Source: Leptobacterium sp964389205
GTDB lineage: Bacteria > Bacteroidota > Bacteroidia > Flavobacteriales > Flavobacteriaceae
Assembly: GCA_964389205.1 (NCBI GenBank)
Contig: CAYMDH010000001.1
Coordinates: 124,001-188,000, forward strand
Reading direction: 5' to 3'
DNA: 64,000 nucleotides
A model generated the notes under the pieces. It searched no databases. It was not told the DNA's origin and was given only the letters and a program-made list of their open reading frames with translations. Every line of letters starts with the position of its first letter. Positions within the stretch are counted from its first letter, which is position 1. A program made the translations under genes and the position numbers. Positions 16,806 to 26,018 of this stretch are shown piece by piece.

Positions 16806-18842
16806 TTAAAAATCTAGTATAAAAGCTCCCTTTTCCCCTGTATAGTGAAAAGGGAGTTTTCTTTTTTTACAAGTAGTTTTCCAAAGTTCTATGGTATTTT
16901 TATAATTAGTACCATCTGCAATAATTAATTCGGGCTTATAATTATCTATTAGTCGAGCAAGGTTTATTTTTGGTGTATTTGTAAGTATTACATAATTGAT
17001 ATTTAGATTTGGAATATCATAAACACCTAAACTATCAATAATAAGCACTTTCTTTTTGCCTAATTGGAATATGTTTTTTAGTGACATCTTTTTTGTATTC
17101 TTAATTTGCATTGCTGTTTTATAATTAGATATCATTGCACTCTTTTCTAGATCAATTTTTTGTTCATTAATATATACTATCAAAGAATCTCTTTTTTGAT
17201 GACTTATAAGTGTATTTCTAGGCATATGAAAAACAGAAAACCTATGGATCTGCGAAAGATTAAATTTGTTGTAGAGCAAACATAGTTGAATACATAGAAT
17301 ACTAATCAAAACAATTTTTAATTTTTTTATGTGCTTATTTTTAAAATATAAAACACTACAAACTATTGCTAAGTAAAGCAAAAAAAGAAGTTTCCAATCA
17401 AAATATATTTCTTTCCAAACAAATGATTCTTGTTTAGCAATCCATGCTATAAAATCATTCATCGAATGAATTGAAAAACGATATATAGTGATCATTATAG
17501 AAGGTGCTATATTTAGTAAACCTAAAGTAATTGTGATAATACCAAACATAAGTAGAAACCCCAAAAAAGGAATGATAATTAAATTAGAAAGAAAGAATAG
17601 TCCTGGAAATTGATGAAAATAAAAAAGACTAATAGGGGCGATGCCTATTTGCGCAGCTAAGCTAACAGAAAATAATTGCCAAATGTATTTAATAGCCTTA
17701 GATTTTGGAATCCAACAATTATATAATAAAGGCTGTATCCATACAATAGAAAGTACGGCTGTATAACTCAATTGAAAGCCTACATCAAATAAAAAATTAG
17801 GCTGTATAAGTAATATAAGAAAAGCAGAGGTTATAAGAGTTATATAAGTGTTAATTTTCTTTTTCCTGTGCAATCCTAATGTAATAAAAGAAAACATAGT
17901 TACAGCTCTAACTATTGAAGGAGATAAACCAGATATAAAAGCAAATGCCCAAAGTAATATTAAAATTATAATGGCTTTTATAAGGAGTCCATTTTTTATG
18001 TATGATAATGGACTTAGAACATAACTAAGAAGTAAAGTAATAATCCCTATATGAAGCCCAGAAATAGCTAAAATATGTACAGCACCAGCATTTATATAAT
18101 TGGAATAAACTTCTTCTGAAATAGTATGCCGTTGCCCTAATAATAAAGCATTTATGATGGACGTTTCTTCTTCATTAAAACCATTTTTCACAAGTGATTT
18201 TTGTACCTGTTTCCTAAATCTAACTATTTGATAGTAAATAGAAGCTTCATTTTTTTCTATAGGGGTTAATTGATTTTTATTTACATAAGTCTGATGATAA
18301 ATATTCTTTTTAGCTAAATAGTTAGCATAATCAAATTGATAGGGGTTTAATGGAGGTTTAATGGTATGAAAAATGGTATGTAATAGAAAAGAATTTCCGA
18401 TGTTTAAAACGAGATTAGTAGTGTCTTTTTTTACATATAGTAATACTGTTCCTGAAGCATTTCTATGATTAAATTTTTCAATTAAAATCTCATAGCGTTC
18501 GTATTCTTTTGAAGCTTTTAATTGTTTCTTTAAACGAATTTGAATCGTATTCTGAGTATTACTGCTTAGATATTGAGTATAATGGTTTTTGTGATTTTTT
18601 TCTTGATGAATATGATAATTAAAACTGCCTAAAAAAAAGAAAGTAACAAAGACGGAAATTCCAAAAGAGTAATTCTGAAATAACTGTTTGTTGGAATAAA
18701 GATATGTGCAATAAAGTGAGATTATAGAGACTGCTAATAGGAGAATAACAATTGCATAATCAAATTTTATATAATGAGAGAAAATGATTCCCAGCATATA
18801 AAACAATACTATTTTCACAATAGGGAAATGGTACAATTTCAT
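16806..18842 (-). CDS. comEC: ComEC/Rec2-family DNA uptake channel protein
   Basis: A 678-aa inner-membrane protein. Residues 1-60 are hydrophobic, an N-terminal soluble domain (DUF4131-like) follows, and the Competence domain starts around residue 225 with the family motif HILAISGLHIGIITLLL and many spans to about 515. The C-terminal 140 residues are soluble but show no HxHxDH metallo-beta-lactamase motif, so this is a form lacking the recognisable nuclease-like domain. ComEC carries single-stranded DNA across the inner membrane during transformation. No other competence gene is near. Confidence 0.86.
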   Translation of the reverse strand: MKLYHFPIVKIVLFYMLGIIFSHYIKFDYAIVILLLAVSIISLYCTYLYSNKQLFQNYSFGISVFVTFFFLGSFNYHIHQEKNHKNHYTQYLSSNTQNTIQIRLKKQLKASKEYERYEILIEKFNHRNASGTVLLYVKKDTTNLVLNIGNSFLLHTIFHTIKPPLNPYQFDYANYLAKKNIYHQTYVNKNQLTPIEKNEASIYYQIVRFRKQVQKSLVKNGFNEEETSIINALLLGQRHTISEEVYSNYINAGAVHILAISGLHIGIITLLLSYVLSPLSYIKNGLLIKAIIILILLWAFAFISGLSPSIVRAVTMFSFITLGLHRKKKINTYITLITSAFLILLIQPNFLFDVGFQLSYTAVLSIVWIQPLLYNCWIPKSKAIKYIWQLFSVSLAAQIGIAPISLFYFHQFPGLFFLSNLIIIPFLGFLLMFGIITITLGLLNIAPSIMITIYRFSIHSMNDFIAWIAKQESFVWKEIYFDWKLLFLLYLAIVCSVLYFKNKHIKKLKIVLISILCIQLCLLYNKFNLSQIHRFSVFHMPRNTLISHQKRDSLIVYINEQKIDLEKSAMISNYKTAMQIKNTKKMSLKNIFQLGKKKVLIIDSLGVYDIPNLNINYVILTNTPKINLARLIDNYKPELIIADGTNYKNTIELWKTTCKKRKLPFHYTGEKGAFILDF
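16826..16867 (+). terminator. Terminator of peptide-transporter operon, inside the comEC 3' end
   Basis: A perfect 10-bp stem CTCCCTTTTC / GAAAAGGGAG is followed by TTTTCTTTTTTT. The hairpin lies wholly within the last codons of the convergent comEC gene, so the coding sequence doubles as the terminator of the opposite strand. Confidence 0.8.
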
Positions 18843-19010
18843 CTATTTAAAAATTTTTATTTCATTGTAAATGAGTTAAATAAAAATTTTCTATTTAGAT
18901 CAACCACTGCGTTTTCACATAAAAAATTTAATTATTTTGGTGTGTAAACAAAAAATTAATTTTGCTTATGCTCATTTCATATGCGAAAATAATAAAAAGT
19001 AGTAAAAAAC

Positions 19011-19553
19011 CTACAAAATCCTTCTAATTTCTATAAACGCATATTTCCAATACCCTTCTTTTAACGATGATACAAGAACTCCTCTGGAGGAAGTAGAGTG
19101 AATAAACTTAATACTGTTATTATCTACTGAAACTATGAGCCCAACATGGTTAATTTTACGTTTATTTTTGTTTGTGTTAAAAAAGAGAAGGTCTCCTTTT
19201 TGTGCATTTTCAAGCGCTATTTTTTCTCCTTGAGAAGACATTGAAAGTGAGGTGCGTTGCAAAGCAACATCGTGTTTTTTAAAAGAAGTATAAATTAAAC
19301 CTGAACAATCCATTCCTTTTTTGGTAACGCCCCCATACTTATAAGGAGTTCCTTTAAAAGTTAATGCGGTGTTTACAATCTCGTTGGCTTTTTTTAATAC
19401 TACTTTTTCAGATCTATTAGCTTTTTCTTCTTCTTTCTTTTCTCCAGCAGCAACAATAACTGTAGGGAGTTTATTTTTAGAAACAGCTTTTTTTGAAGAA
19501 TTACAAGAAGATATTAGTGAGGTTATAACAATAAGAACATATATTTTTTTCAT
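19011..19553 (-). CDS. NlpC/P60 cell-wall hydrolase, lipoprotein
   Basis: The ATG at 19553 gives 180 aa and places a lipobox (LISSC) right after a short hydrophobic stretch; a TTG six codons upstream is less likely. The NlpC/P60 domain follows residue 60, with catalytic Cys in GMDCSGLIYTSF and His in INHVGLIVS. Such enzymes cut gamma-D-glutamyl bonds in peptidoglycan stem peptides. The protein would be anchored to a membrane facing the periplasm. The spacer after the lipobox is rich in Lys and Glu. It precedes no obvious partner. Confidence 0.88.
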   Translation of the reverse strand: MKKIYVLIVITSLISSCNSSKKAVSKNKLPTVIVAAGEKKEEEKANRSEKVVLKKANEIVNTALTFKGTPYKYGGVTKKGMDCSGLIYTSFKKHDVALQRTSLSMSSQGEKIALENAQKGDLLFFNTNKNKRKINHVGLIVSVDNNSIKFIHSTSSRGVLVSSLKEGYWKYAFIEIRRIL

Positions 19554-19620
19554 CCAGGACTGTTTATACAAATTAAATAAATTTATTTTAATCTGAACAT
19601 GTCTAAGATTATATCAAAGT

Positions 19621-20730
19621 TTATGTAGCATTGATAATTAAAGAAGCAGCTTTTTTACTAGCCCCTTTACCTCCTAATTTTTTCTCGAGATCAAAATAGT
19701 CAACAAATATCTTCGCTCTTTTTTTATCGTCTAAAATGTTTTCTAATTCTAAGCGTAAACGGCGATAATTAAAGTTGCTTTGAATTAGCTCAGTAACTAC
19801 TTCTTTATCCATTATTAAATTAACTAAAGAAATATATTTTAGAGTAATAATACGTTTGGCAATTTGATAAGAAATCCAATTTCCTCTATAGCATACTACT
19901 TGAGGAACTTTGAATAATGCCGTTTCTAAAGTAGCAGTTCCAGAAGTTACCAATGCAGCATTAGCAATACTTAAAAGATCATAGGTTTTATTGCTAATAA
20001 ACTTTACATCTGTGTTTTTAATAATAGCTCTGTAAAAAGATTCATCCTGACTGGGAGCACCTCCTATTACAAATTGGTAAGCAGGAAAATCATTTACAAC
20101 AGAAAGCATTACTGAAAGCATTTTTTTAATTTCTTGTTTTCTACTTCCTGGTAATAATAAAATTACAGGACGATCATCTAATTTGTAAGTTTCGATAAAA
20201 GAATTTACATCTGGTAATTCTCTATCTGCAATGGCGTCAATTAATGGATGGCCTACAAAATGAACTGGATAATTATGCTTTTTTTCATAAAAACTTTTTA
20301 CGAAAGGAAGAATAACATACATGTGATCTATATCCCTTTTTATTGCTTTTACACGACTTTCACGAGATGCCCAAACCTGAGGAGTGATGTAATAATGTGT
20401 TTTAAATCCTAGTGGTTTGGTCCATTTCGCAATGCGAAGATTAAACCCAGAATAATCAATAAAAATAAGAGCGTCAGGTTGAAACTCTTCAATATCTTGT
20501 TTGCAGTATTTGATGTTTTTAAGTGCCGTTCCTATGTTTAGAATCACTTCTAAAAATCCCATAAATGAACGTTCTTTAAAATGCATCACTTGAGTACCAC
20601 CCTGAGCCTCCATAAGATCTCCTCCCCAAAATCTAAATTGAGCATTTGAATCTTCTTCTTTGATGGCTTTCATCAAATTTGCGCCATGTAAATCTCCAGA
20701 TGCTTCCCCTGCAATAATATAATATTTCAT
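19621..20730 (-). CDS. lpxB: Lipid-A-disaccharide synthase
   Basis: A 369-aa glycosyltransferase beginning MKYYIIAGEASGDLHGANLMKAI, the typical LpxB N terminus, with FIDYSGFNLRIAKW, YITPQVWASRESRVKAI, HFVGHPLIDA, LLPGSRKQEIKKMLSVM and SGTATLETALFKVPQVVCYRG. It joins UDP-diacylglucosamine and lipid X into the lipid A disaccharide at the inner membrane. It follows surE and a small membrane protein on the same strand, 6 bases after the latter, an arrangement I recognise as common in Bacteroidota. Confidence 0.95.
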   Translation of the reverse strand: MKYYIIAGEASGDLHGANLMKAIKEEDSNAQFRFWGGDLMEAQGGTQVMHFKERSFMGFLEVILNIGTALKNIKYCKQDIEEFQPDALIFIDYSGFNLRIAKWTKPLGFKTHYYITPQVWASRESRVKAIKRDIDHMYVILPFVKSFYEKKHNYPVHFVGHPLIDAIADRELPDVNSFIETYKLDDRPVILLLPGSRKQEIKKMLSVMLSVVNDFPAYQFVIGGAPSQDESFYRAIIKNTDVKFISNKTYDLLSIANAALVTSGTATLETALFKVPQVVCYRGNWISYQIAKRIITLKYISLVNLIMDKEVVTELIQSNFNYRRLRLELENILDDKKRAKIFVDYFDLEKKLGGKGASKKAASLIINAT

Positions 20731-20736
20731 GTTAGA

Positions 20737-21027
20737 TTATAAAACTTTATAAATAAGGATTGTAATAGCAGTTAAAATTGTAGCCATTAAAACACCCTTG
20801 GCTCTATGATCTCTTTTAATTTTTAAAAACAGAAAGAAAGCAGTTATATTTAATATGGCACCTAACGCAACCAAACTCCCAATATTTCCTTGCTCTTTTG
20901 TTACATTAAAAGCGGTGTCAAAAGTGAGGTTTGAATATTTTGACAGTATAAAAATACAGATAACAAATCCAAATGTGTTGGCAATAATACCAACCAAAAA
21001 ACCAATAAAAATTTCTTTTTTAATCAT
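20737..21027 (-). CDS. Small membrane protein between surE and lpxB
   Basis: A 96-aa protein with three hydrophobic segments, at about residues 8-29, 50-69 and 78-95, and no cysteines or charged motifs that point to an enzyme. I do not recognise the family beyond its position. Its first 8 bases overlap the end of surE and lpxB starts 6 bases after its stop, so the three are almost certainly one transcript. A supporting role in lipid A or envelope synthesis is only a guess from position. Confidence 0.75.
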   Translation of the reverse strand: MIKKEIFIGFLVGIIANTFGFVICIFILSKYSNLTFDTAFNVTKEQGNIGSLVALGAILNITAFFLFLKIKRDHRAKGVLMATILTAITILIYKVL

Positions 21028-21799
21028 TTAAAGACCATGTGTTTAAATCTTGAATAGTATGATGAGCAGTAAGGTCGTATTGCACAGGGACAATTGAAAC
21101 GTATCCATTGGCAAGTGCCCACTCATCTGTATCTTCTCCTTTGTCTAAATTAATAAATTTTCCAGTGAGCCAATAATAATCTCTTCCCTGAGGATTTGTT
21201 CTTTTATCAAACTCTTCAGCCCATACAGCTCTAGCCTGCCTGCATATTTTAATTCCTTTTATTTCTTCTTTTTTAAGTTTTGGGAAATTTACATTTAAAA
21301 CAACTCCTTTTGGGAGCCCGTTTTGAATAGTATTTATAGTGATTTTTTTTACGTATTCTTTAATCGCCTTAAAATCTGCTTCCCATTCATAATCACATAA
21401 TGAAAATCCAATAGCAGGGATCCCTTCAATACCAGCTTCTAATGCAGCACTCATTGTACCAGAATAAATTACATTAATCGACGAATTAGAACCATGATTG
21501 ATACCGCTAATACAAATATCAGGTTTGCGATTCAAAATTTCATTAACAGCAAGTTTTACACAATCGGCAGGAGTACCACTACAACTATATTCTATCTGTT
21601 CTCCATCATCATCAATATTGATTGGGCTACAATACAAGGTAGAATTTATCGTTATTGCATGACCCATAGCAGATTGAGGACTGTCTGGAGCAACCACGAA
21701 GACATCTCCAATTTCATTCATAATACTAATTAAAGTTCTTAAACCAGGAGCTGTTATGCCATCATCATTAGTAACTAAAATTAAGGGTTTTTTTATCAT
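21020..21799 (-). CDS. surE: 5'-nucleotidase / phosphatase SurE
   Basis: The ATG at 21799 gives 259 aa (a TTG two codons earlier is possible). The N terminus ILVTNDDGITAPGLRTL holds the metal-binding Asp-Asp, followed by VAPDSPQSAMGHAIT, SGTPADCVKLAV and the SGINHGSNSSINVIYSGTMSAALEA loop region. SurE removes phosphate from nucleoside monophosphates in the cytosol. Its stop overlaps the following small membrane protein by 8 bases. Confidence 0.95.
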   Translation of the reverse strand: MIKKPLILVTNDDGITAPGLRTLISIMNEIGDVFVVAPDSPQSAMGHAITINSTLYCSPINIDDDGEQIEYSCSGTPADCVKLAVNEILNRKPDICISGINHGSNSSINVIYSGTMSAALEAGIEGIPAIGFSLCDYEWEADFKAIKEYVKKITINTIQNGLPKGVVLNVNFPKLKKEEIKGIKICRQARAVWAEEFDKRTNPQGRDYYWLTGKFINLDKGEDTDEWALANGYVSIVPVQYDLTAHHTIQDLNTWSLND

Positions 21800-21946
21800 A
21801 AACAAGAAACGATTTTATGATGCTAAAATAAACATTTTAACAGTTAAATGATGGATAGTTATCGTTTAACAAAAAATTAGTAACATTGTAGTGATATGGC
21901 ACGGTTTTTTCAGTATTTTAGAGCATATAAAACAAATAGGATTTTT

Positions 21947-24079
21947 ATGAAAAGGAATTTAATATACGTAATGGGACTACTTATTATTTCGGTAGCTTCT
22001 TGTAGTTTCACAAATAAAACATTTGATAATCCTGAAAAGGATAAGCTTCTTATAGAGTTAATTTCATACGTATTAGAAAAAGGTCATTTCGATCCTAAAG
22101 ACATCAACGATGATTTCTCTAAAAATGTCTTTGAGAGTTATATAAATGCTCTAGATCCTTTTCATCGTTTTTTTGTAACGTCAGATATTAAGGAGTTTAA
22201 AAAGTATGAACTTAAAATAGATGATCAGTTAAAAGATTCAGACATATCGTTTTTTAATCTTACCTATAATCGTTTGATAAAACGAACAGAAGAGGCAAAA
22301 TTAATTTATAAAGATGTTTTAGGAATTCCATTTAATTACAATAAGGAAGAAACAATTAATGTTGATTATGAAAAACATGGATATGCGAAATCTAAAAGTG
22401 AACTAGCAGAACGATGGAGAAAACAAATGAAGTTTTCGACTATAGATGACTATGCATATTTAAATGACGAAGAAATCAAGAAAAAAGAGAAAGATGCAGC
22501 TTATGAGATTAAATCCAAAGATGAAATAGAGAAGGAAGCTAGAGAAAAAACACTTGCTATTTTTGACGAGTATTTTGATTTCACAGATGAATTAGAAAGG
22601 AAAGATTGGTTTACAAATTATATTAATGCAGTAGTTGAAGAGTTTGATCCACACACTTTTTATTTTGCTCCAGAAGAAAAAGATAGATTTGATACAAGTA
22701 TCTCAGGGAAATTTGAAGGTATTGGAGCACGTTTGCAAAAGCGATTTGATGCGATTAAAATTACTGATATAATTTCAGGAGGTCCAGTTTGGAGAAATAA
22801 AACAATAGAAGTTGGAGACGAAATTGTAAAAGTAGCACAAGGAGATGAAGAACCAGTTGAGATATCTAACATGCGTTTGGACGATGCTATTAAATTAATT
22901 AAAGGCCCAAAAGGAACAGAAGTAAAGCTTACTTTGAAACGTCTAGATGGGACTATTGAAGTAGTATCTATCATAAGAGATATAGTAGAGTTGGAAGAAT
23001 CATTTGCAAAATCATCTATTGTAAAGAAAGGAACTAGAAAATTTGGAATTATCAACTTGCCAAAGTTTTATATAGACTTTGATGATTATAAAGAACGAAA
23101 TGCAGCTTCAGATGTAGCTAAGGAGATAGAGCGTCTTAAAAAAGAAGGCATGGAAGGTCTTGTATTAGATTTAAGAGATAATGGTGGCGGGTCGCTTAAA
23201 ACGGTAGTAGATATGGCAGGTCTATTTATAAAAGAGGGACCAGTTGTACAAGTGAAATCTACCGGGCAATTTAAAGAAGTACTAGATGATACGGATAAAC
23301 GTATACAATGGGATGGACCACTAGTAATTCTTGTCAATGAATTATCAGCTTCAGCTTCAGAAATCTTAGCAGCTGCAATGCAAGATTACAAAAGAGCAAT
23401 TGTTTTAGGAAGTAAACAAACCTACGGTAAGGGAACTGTTCAAAACGTAATAGATTTAAATCAATTCTTAAAAGGAAATAATGATTTTGGAGATGTAGGT
23501 GCTTTAAAAGTAACTACTCAAAAATTCTATCGTATTAATGGTGGTTCTACGCAATTGGAAGGTGTAAAGAGTGATGTTGTTGTCCCAGATAGATATAGTT
23601 ATATTGAAATAGGAGAAAGAGATCAAGAAAACCCTTTGCCTTGGGATAAAATAGCAGCAGCAAATTATGAAGTTTGGGATGGTTATATAGATTACGAAGA
23701 AACCATAAAAAAGAGTAAAGAGCGAATGACAGCGAGTTCACAAATAAAATTAATAGATGAAAATGCTAAATGGGTGAAAACCCAAAGTGATACTAATGAA
23801 TTTTCTTTGAATTACGAAACCTATAAAAGTGAAAAAACTAAGAACGAAAAAAAAGCAGAAGTTTTTAAAGGAATTTCTAAATATAAAACGAATCTAAAAT
23901 TTGGTTCCTTACCATATGAATTAAAGCTTTTTCAAAAAGATAGTACATTAAGAGAAAAGAGAGAACGCTGGTATAGTGATTTAGCTAAAGATGTATATGT
24001 AGAAGAAGCTATTAATGTTTTACAAGATCTTCAAATAAGTAATATAAGAAGAGGAAAAGTAGCAGGCATAAAAGGGTAA
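21947..24079 (+). CDS. prc: Tail-specific (C-terminal processing) protease, lipoprotein
   Basis: I chose the ATG at 21947 (710 aa) over an upstream ATG at 21896 because it puts a compact signal MKRNLIYVMGLLIISVASC, with a lipobox, at the N terminus. Domains in order: helical N-terminal region, PDZ around residues 225-320 (GIGARLQKRFDAIKI), then S41 peptidase with Ser in NELSASASEILAA (about 466) and Lys in SKQTYGKGTVQ (about 490), and a C-terminal Prc-type helical domain. It degrades or trims periplasmic proteins from the C terminus. The next gene starts 5 bases downstream. Confidence 0.92.
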   Translation: MKRNLIYVMGLLIISVASCSFTNKTFDNPEKDKLLIELISYVLEKGHFDPKDINDDFSKNVFESYINALDPFHRFFVTSDIKEFKKYELKIDDQLKDSDISFFNLTYNRLIKRTEEAKLIYKDVLGIPFNYNKEETINVDYEKHGYAKSKSELAERWRKQMKFSTIDDYAYLNDEEIKKKEKDAAYEIKSKDEIEKEAREKTLAIFDEYFDFTDELERKDWFTNYINAVVEEFDPHTFYFAPEEKDRFDTSISGKFEGIGARLQKRFDAIKITDIISGGPVWRNKTIEVGDEIVKVAQGDEEPVEISNMRLDDAIKLIKGPKGTEVKLTLKRLDGTIEVVSIIRDIVELEESFAKSSIVKKGTRKFGIINLPKFYIDFDDYKERNAASDVAKEIERLKKEGMEGLVLDLRDNGGGSLKTVVDMAGLFIKEGPVVQVKSTGQFKEVLDDTDKRIQWDGPLVILVNELSASASEILAAAMQDYKRAIVLGSKQTYGKGTVQNVIDLNQFLKGNNDFGDVGALKVTTQKFYRINGGSTQLEGVKSDVVVPDRYSYIEIGERDQENPLPWDKIAAANYEVWDGYIDYEETIKKSKERMTASSQIKLIDENAKWVKTQSDTNEFSLNYETYKSEKTKNEKKAEVFKGISKYKTNLKFGSLPYELKLFQKDSTLREKRERWYSDLAKDVYVEEAINVLQDLQISNIRRGKVAGIKG

Positions 24080-24084
24080 CTTTT

Positions 24085-25194
24085 ATGAGTAAAACTTCAA
24101 ACTCATTAACTCAATTAGCGCTCCGAAAGTATAAAAAGAACTTTTGGGGCGTTTTCAGTTTTTGTTTTATCATTATTTGCGGTATTATGGCTGCTTTTGC
24201 CTATGTATTAGCGCCTGATGTTTCTAGCAATGCAAATCAAATGCATTTGTCTATACATTCTAAATCACCTGGATTTCAAGTAGAGATGCTTACAATTCCT
24301 TCTCAAAATAATAGTTCTCAAAGTTTTTTTAAAACCCTCTTTTTTGGAAAAAAAATAAATGATACAGAAATTCCTATAGCTTCTTATATAATTGAAGATG
24401 AGGTACTGGTTATTAAAGAATTTATTGATGGGGATGTTTATGGAATGGAAAAAAGAATTCCATTGAGTACTTTTTCAGAGACACTCACTTCAAAAGAAAT
24501 AGTGACAAAATATATTGATCAAAGAAAATTTATTCTCGGAACAGATAAATATGGACGTGATTTGTTAAGTAGAATGTTAATTGGCGCTAGAATTTCGTTC
24601 TCTATTGGCTTTATTGCTGTATTTATATCACTTATCATAGGAATCTTTTTAGGAGCCATTGCAGGCTATTATGGAGGTAAAATAGACACTTTTATTATGT
24701 GGGTTATTAATGTTACTTGGTCCATACCTACTTTATTAATGGTTATTGCAATTACATTAACTTTAGGGAAAGGATTTTGGCAAGTTTTTATTGCTGTAGG
24801 ATTAACCATGTGGGTAGAAGTAGCGCGGGTAGTTCGAGGTCAAGTAATGGGAGTAAAAGAAATGCAATATGTTACTGCAGCAAAAGCTCTGGGATTTGGA
24901 GATTTAAGAATTATTTTTAAACATATATTGCCAAATATATTAGCACCTATCATTGTTATTTCGGCAGCTAATTTTGCTTCGGCTATTCTTATTGAAAGCG
25001 GGTTGAGCTTTTTAGGAATTGGAGCACAACCTCCTACTCCTAGTTGGGGGGGAATGATTAAAGATCATTATAACTATATTATTTTGGGAAAGCCATATTT
25101 AGCTATAATCCCTGGGTTGGCTATTATGAGCCTGGTTATGGCATTTATGTTAATGGGAAATGCATTAAGAGATGCTTTAGATGTTAAAAATTAA
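24085..25194 (+). CDS. ABC transporter permease, OppC/DppC type
   Basis: A 369-aa inner-membrane protein. One N-terminal span is followed by a large periplasmic insert of about 120 residues, then the permease domain with HxxGTDKYGRDLLSRMLIGARISFSIGF and the EAA loop (EMQYVTAAKALGFGDLRIIFKHILPN). This form imports oligopeptides or similar solutes. No substrate-binding protein, second permease or ATPase is adjacent; the partners must lie elsewhere. It directly follows the prc gene by 5 bases. Confidence 0.88.
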   Translation: MSKTSNSLTQLALRKYKKNFWGVFSFCFIIICGIMAAFAYVLAPDVSSNANQMHLSIHSKSPGFQVEMLTIPSQNNSSQSFFKTLFFGKKINDTEIPIASYIIEDEVLVIKEFIDGDVYGMEKRIPLSTFSETLTSKEIVTKYIDQRKFILGTDKYGRDLLSRMLIGARISFSIGFIAVFISLIIGIFLGAIAGYYGGKIDTFIMWVINVTWSIPTLLMVIAITLTLGKGFWQVFIAVGLTMWVEVARVVRGQVMGVKEMQYVTAAKALGFGDLRIIFKHILPNILAPIIVISAANFASAILIESGLSFLGIGAQPPTPSWGGMIKDHYNYIILGKPYLAIIPGLAIMSLVMAFMLMGNALRDALDVKN

Positions 25195-25208
25195 AAGAGT
25201 ATTACTGC

Positions 25209-26012
25209 ATGAAAGGAAAAACATTTTATACGGTATCTATTATAATTTTGACCATAGGTTTCTTTTTAATAGATGAATATTTTTTCAAAGAGAAATCATT
25301 TACAATTCCTGAAAATGAAACCTCTTCTAAGGAGATAAATACTTTTTATTTACCATCTTCTACCACAAATACTATTATCCATCATCAACATTACTCATTT
25401 TCGTATAATGAAAAGTATGAACAGTCTGAATGGGTAGCTTATGAATTAAAAAAATCACATCTTTCAAATATATCAAGAGAGCGTCCTTATTTTGAAGTAG
25501 ATCCATTAGTTAAAACAGGTTCTGCAAGTTGGAGGAATTATAAAAATTCAGGATATGATCGAGGGCACTTTTGTCCAGCAGGTGATCGTAAGTTTTCTAA
25601 AACTGCATATAATGAAACATTTTATACAAGTAATATAGCACCGCAAAAACATTCTTTTAATAGTGGTATTTGGAATCGTTTAGAACAAAAAGTAAGGTAT
25701 TGGGCAAAAAAATATGATGGTGTTTTTGTTGTGACAGGAGGTGTTCTAAAAAAAGAATTGAGAAGTATTGGAAGCGAAAAAGTTGCTGTGCCAAATTATT
25801 TTTATAAAATTATATTAGACAATAGAAAAGGAGATTATAAACTCCTTGCTTTTTTAATACCACATCACAATACAAATAAAAGTTTGAAGCAATTTGTAGT
25901 TCCTGTAGATGAAATAGAAAAACTCACAGGAATAGATTTTTTTCCTAACCTGCTTGACAAGGTAGAGAACGAACAAGAACGAATAAAAGGAATTAATAAT
26001 TGGCGATTTTAA
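25209..26012 (+). CDS. DNA/RNA non-specific endonuclease, membrane-anchored
   Basis: A 267-aa protein with an N-terminal hydrophobic segment (residues 5-21) and a beta-beta-alpha-metal nuclease domain. The active-site motif is DRGHFCPAGDRKFS (about residues 116-129) with the metal-binding Asn in FNSGIWNRLE downstream. Such enzymes cut double- and single-stranded nucleic acids without sequence preference and act in the periplasm or outside. Possible roles are nutrient scavenging or processing of taken-up DNA. It starts 14 bases after the ABC permease gene and ends 7 bases before the convergent rodA. Confidence 0.9.
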   Translation: MKGKTFYTVSIIILTIGFFLIDEYFFKEKSFTIPENETSSKEINTFYLPSSTTNTIIHHQHYSFSYNEKYEQSEWVAYELKKSHLSNISRERPYFEVDPLVKTGSASWRNYKNSGYDRGHFCPAGDRKFSKTAYNETFYTSNIAPQKHSFNSGIWNRLEQKVRYWAKKYDGVFVVTGGVLKKELRSIGSEKVAVPNYFYKIILDNRKGDYKLLAFLIPHHNTNKSLKQFVVPVDEIEKLTGIDFFPNLLDKVENEQERIKGINNWRF

Positions 26013-26018
26013 TAAGAA

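Noticed and set aside
21896..21946. Upstream ATG extending the tail-specific protease by 17 residues
   Set aside because: It would place charged residues before the signal sequence and move the lipobox away from the N terminus.
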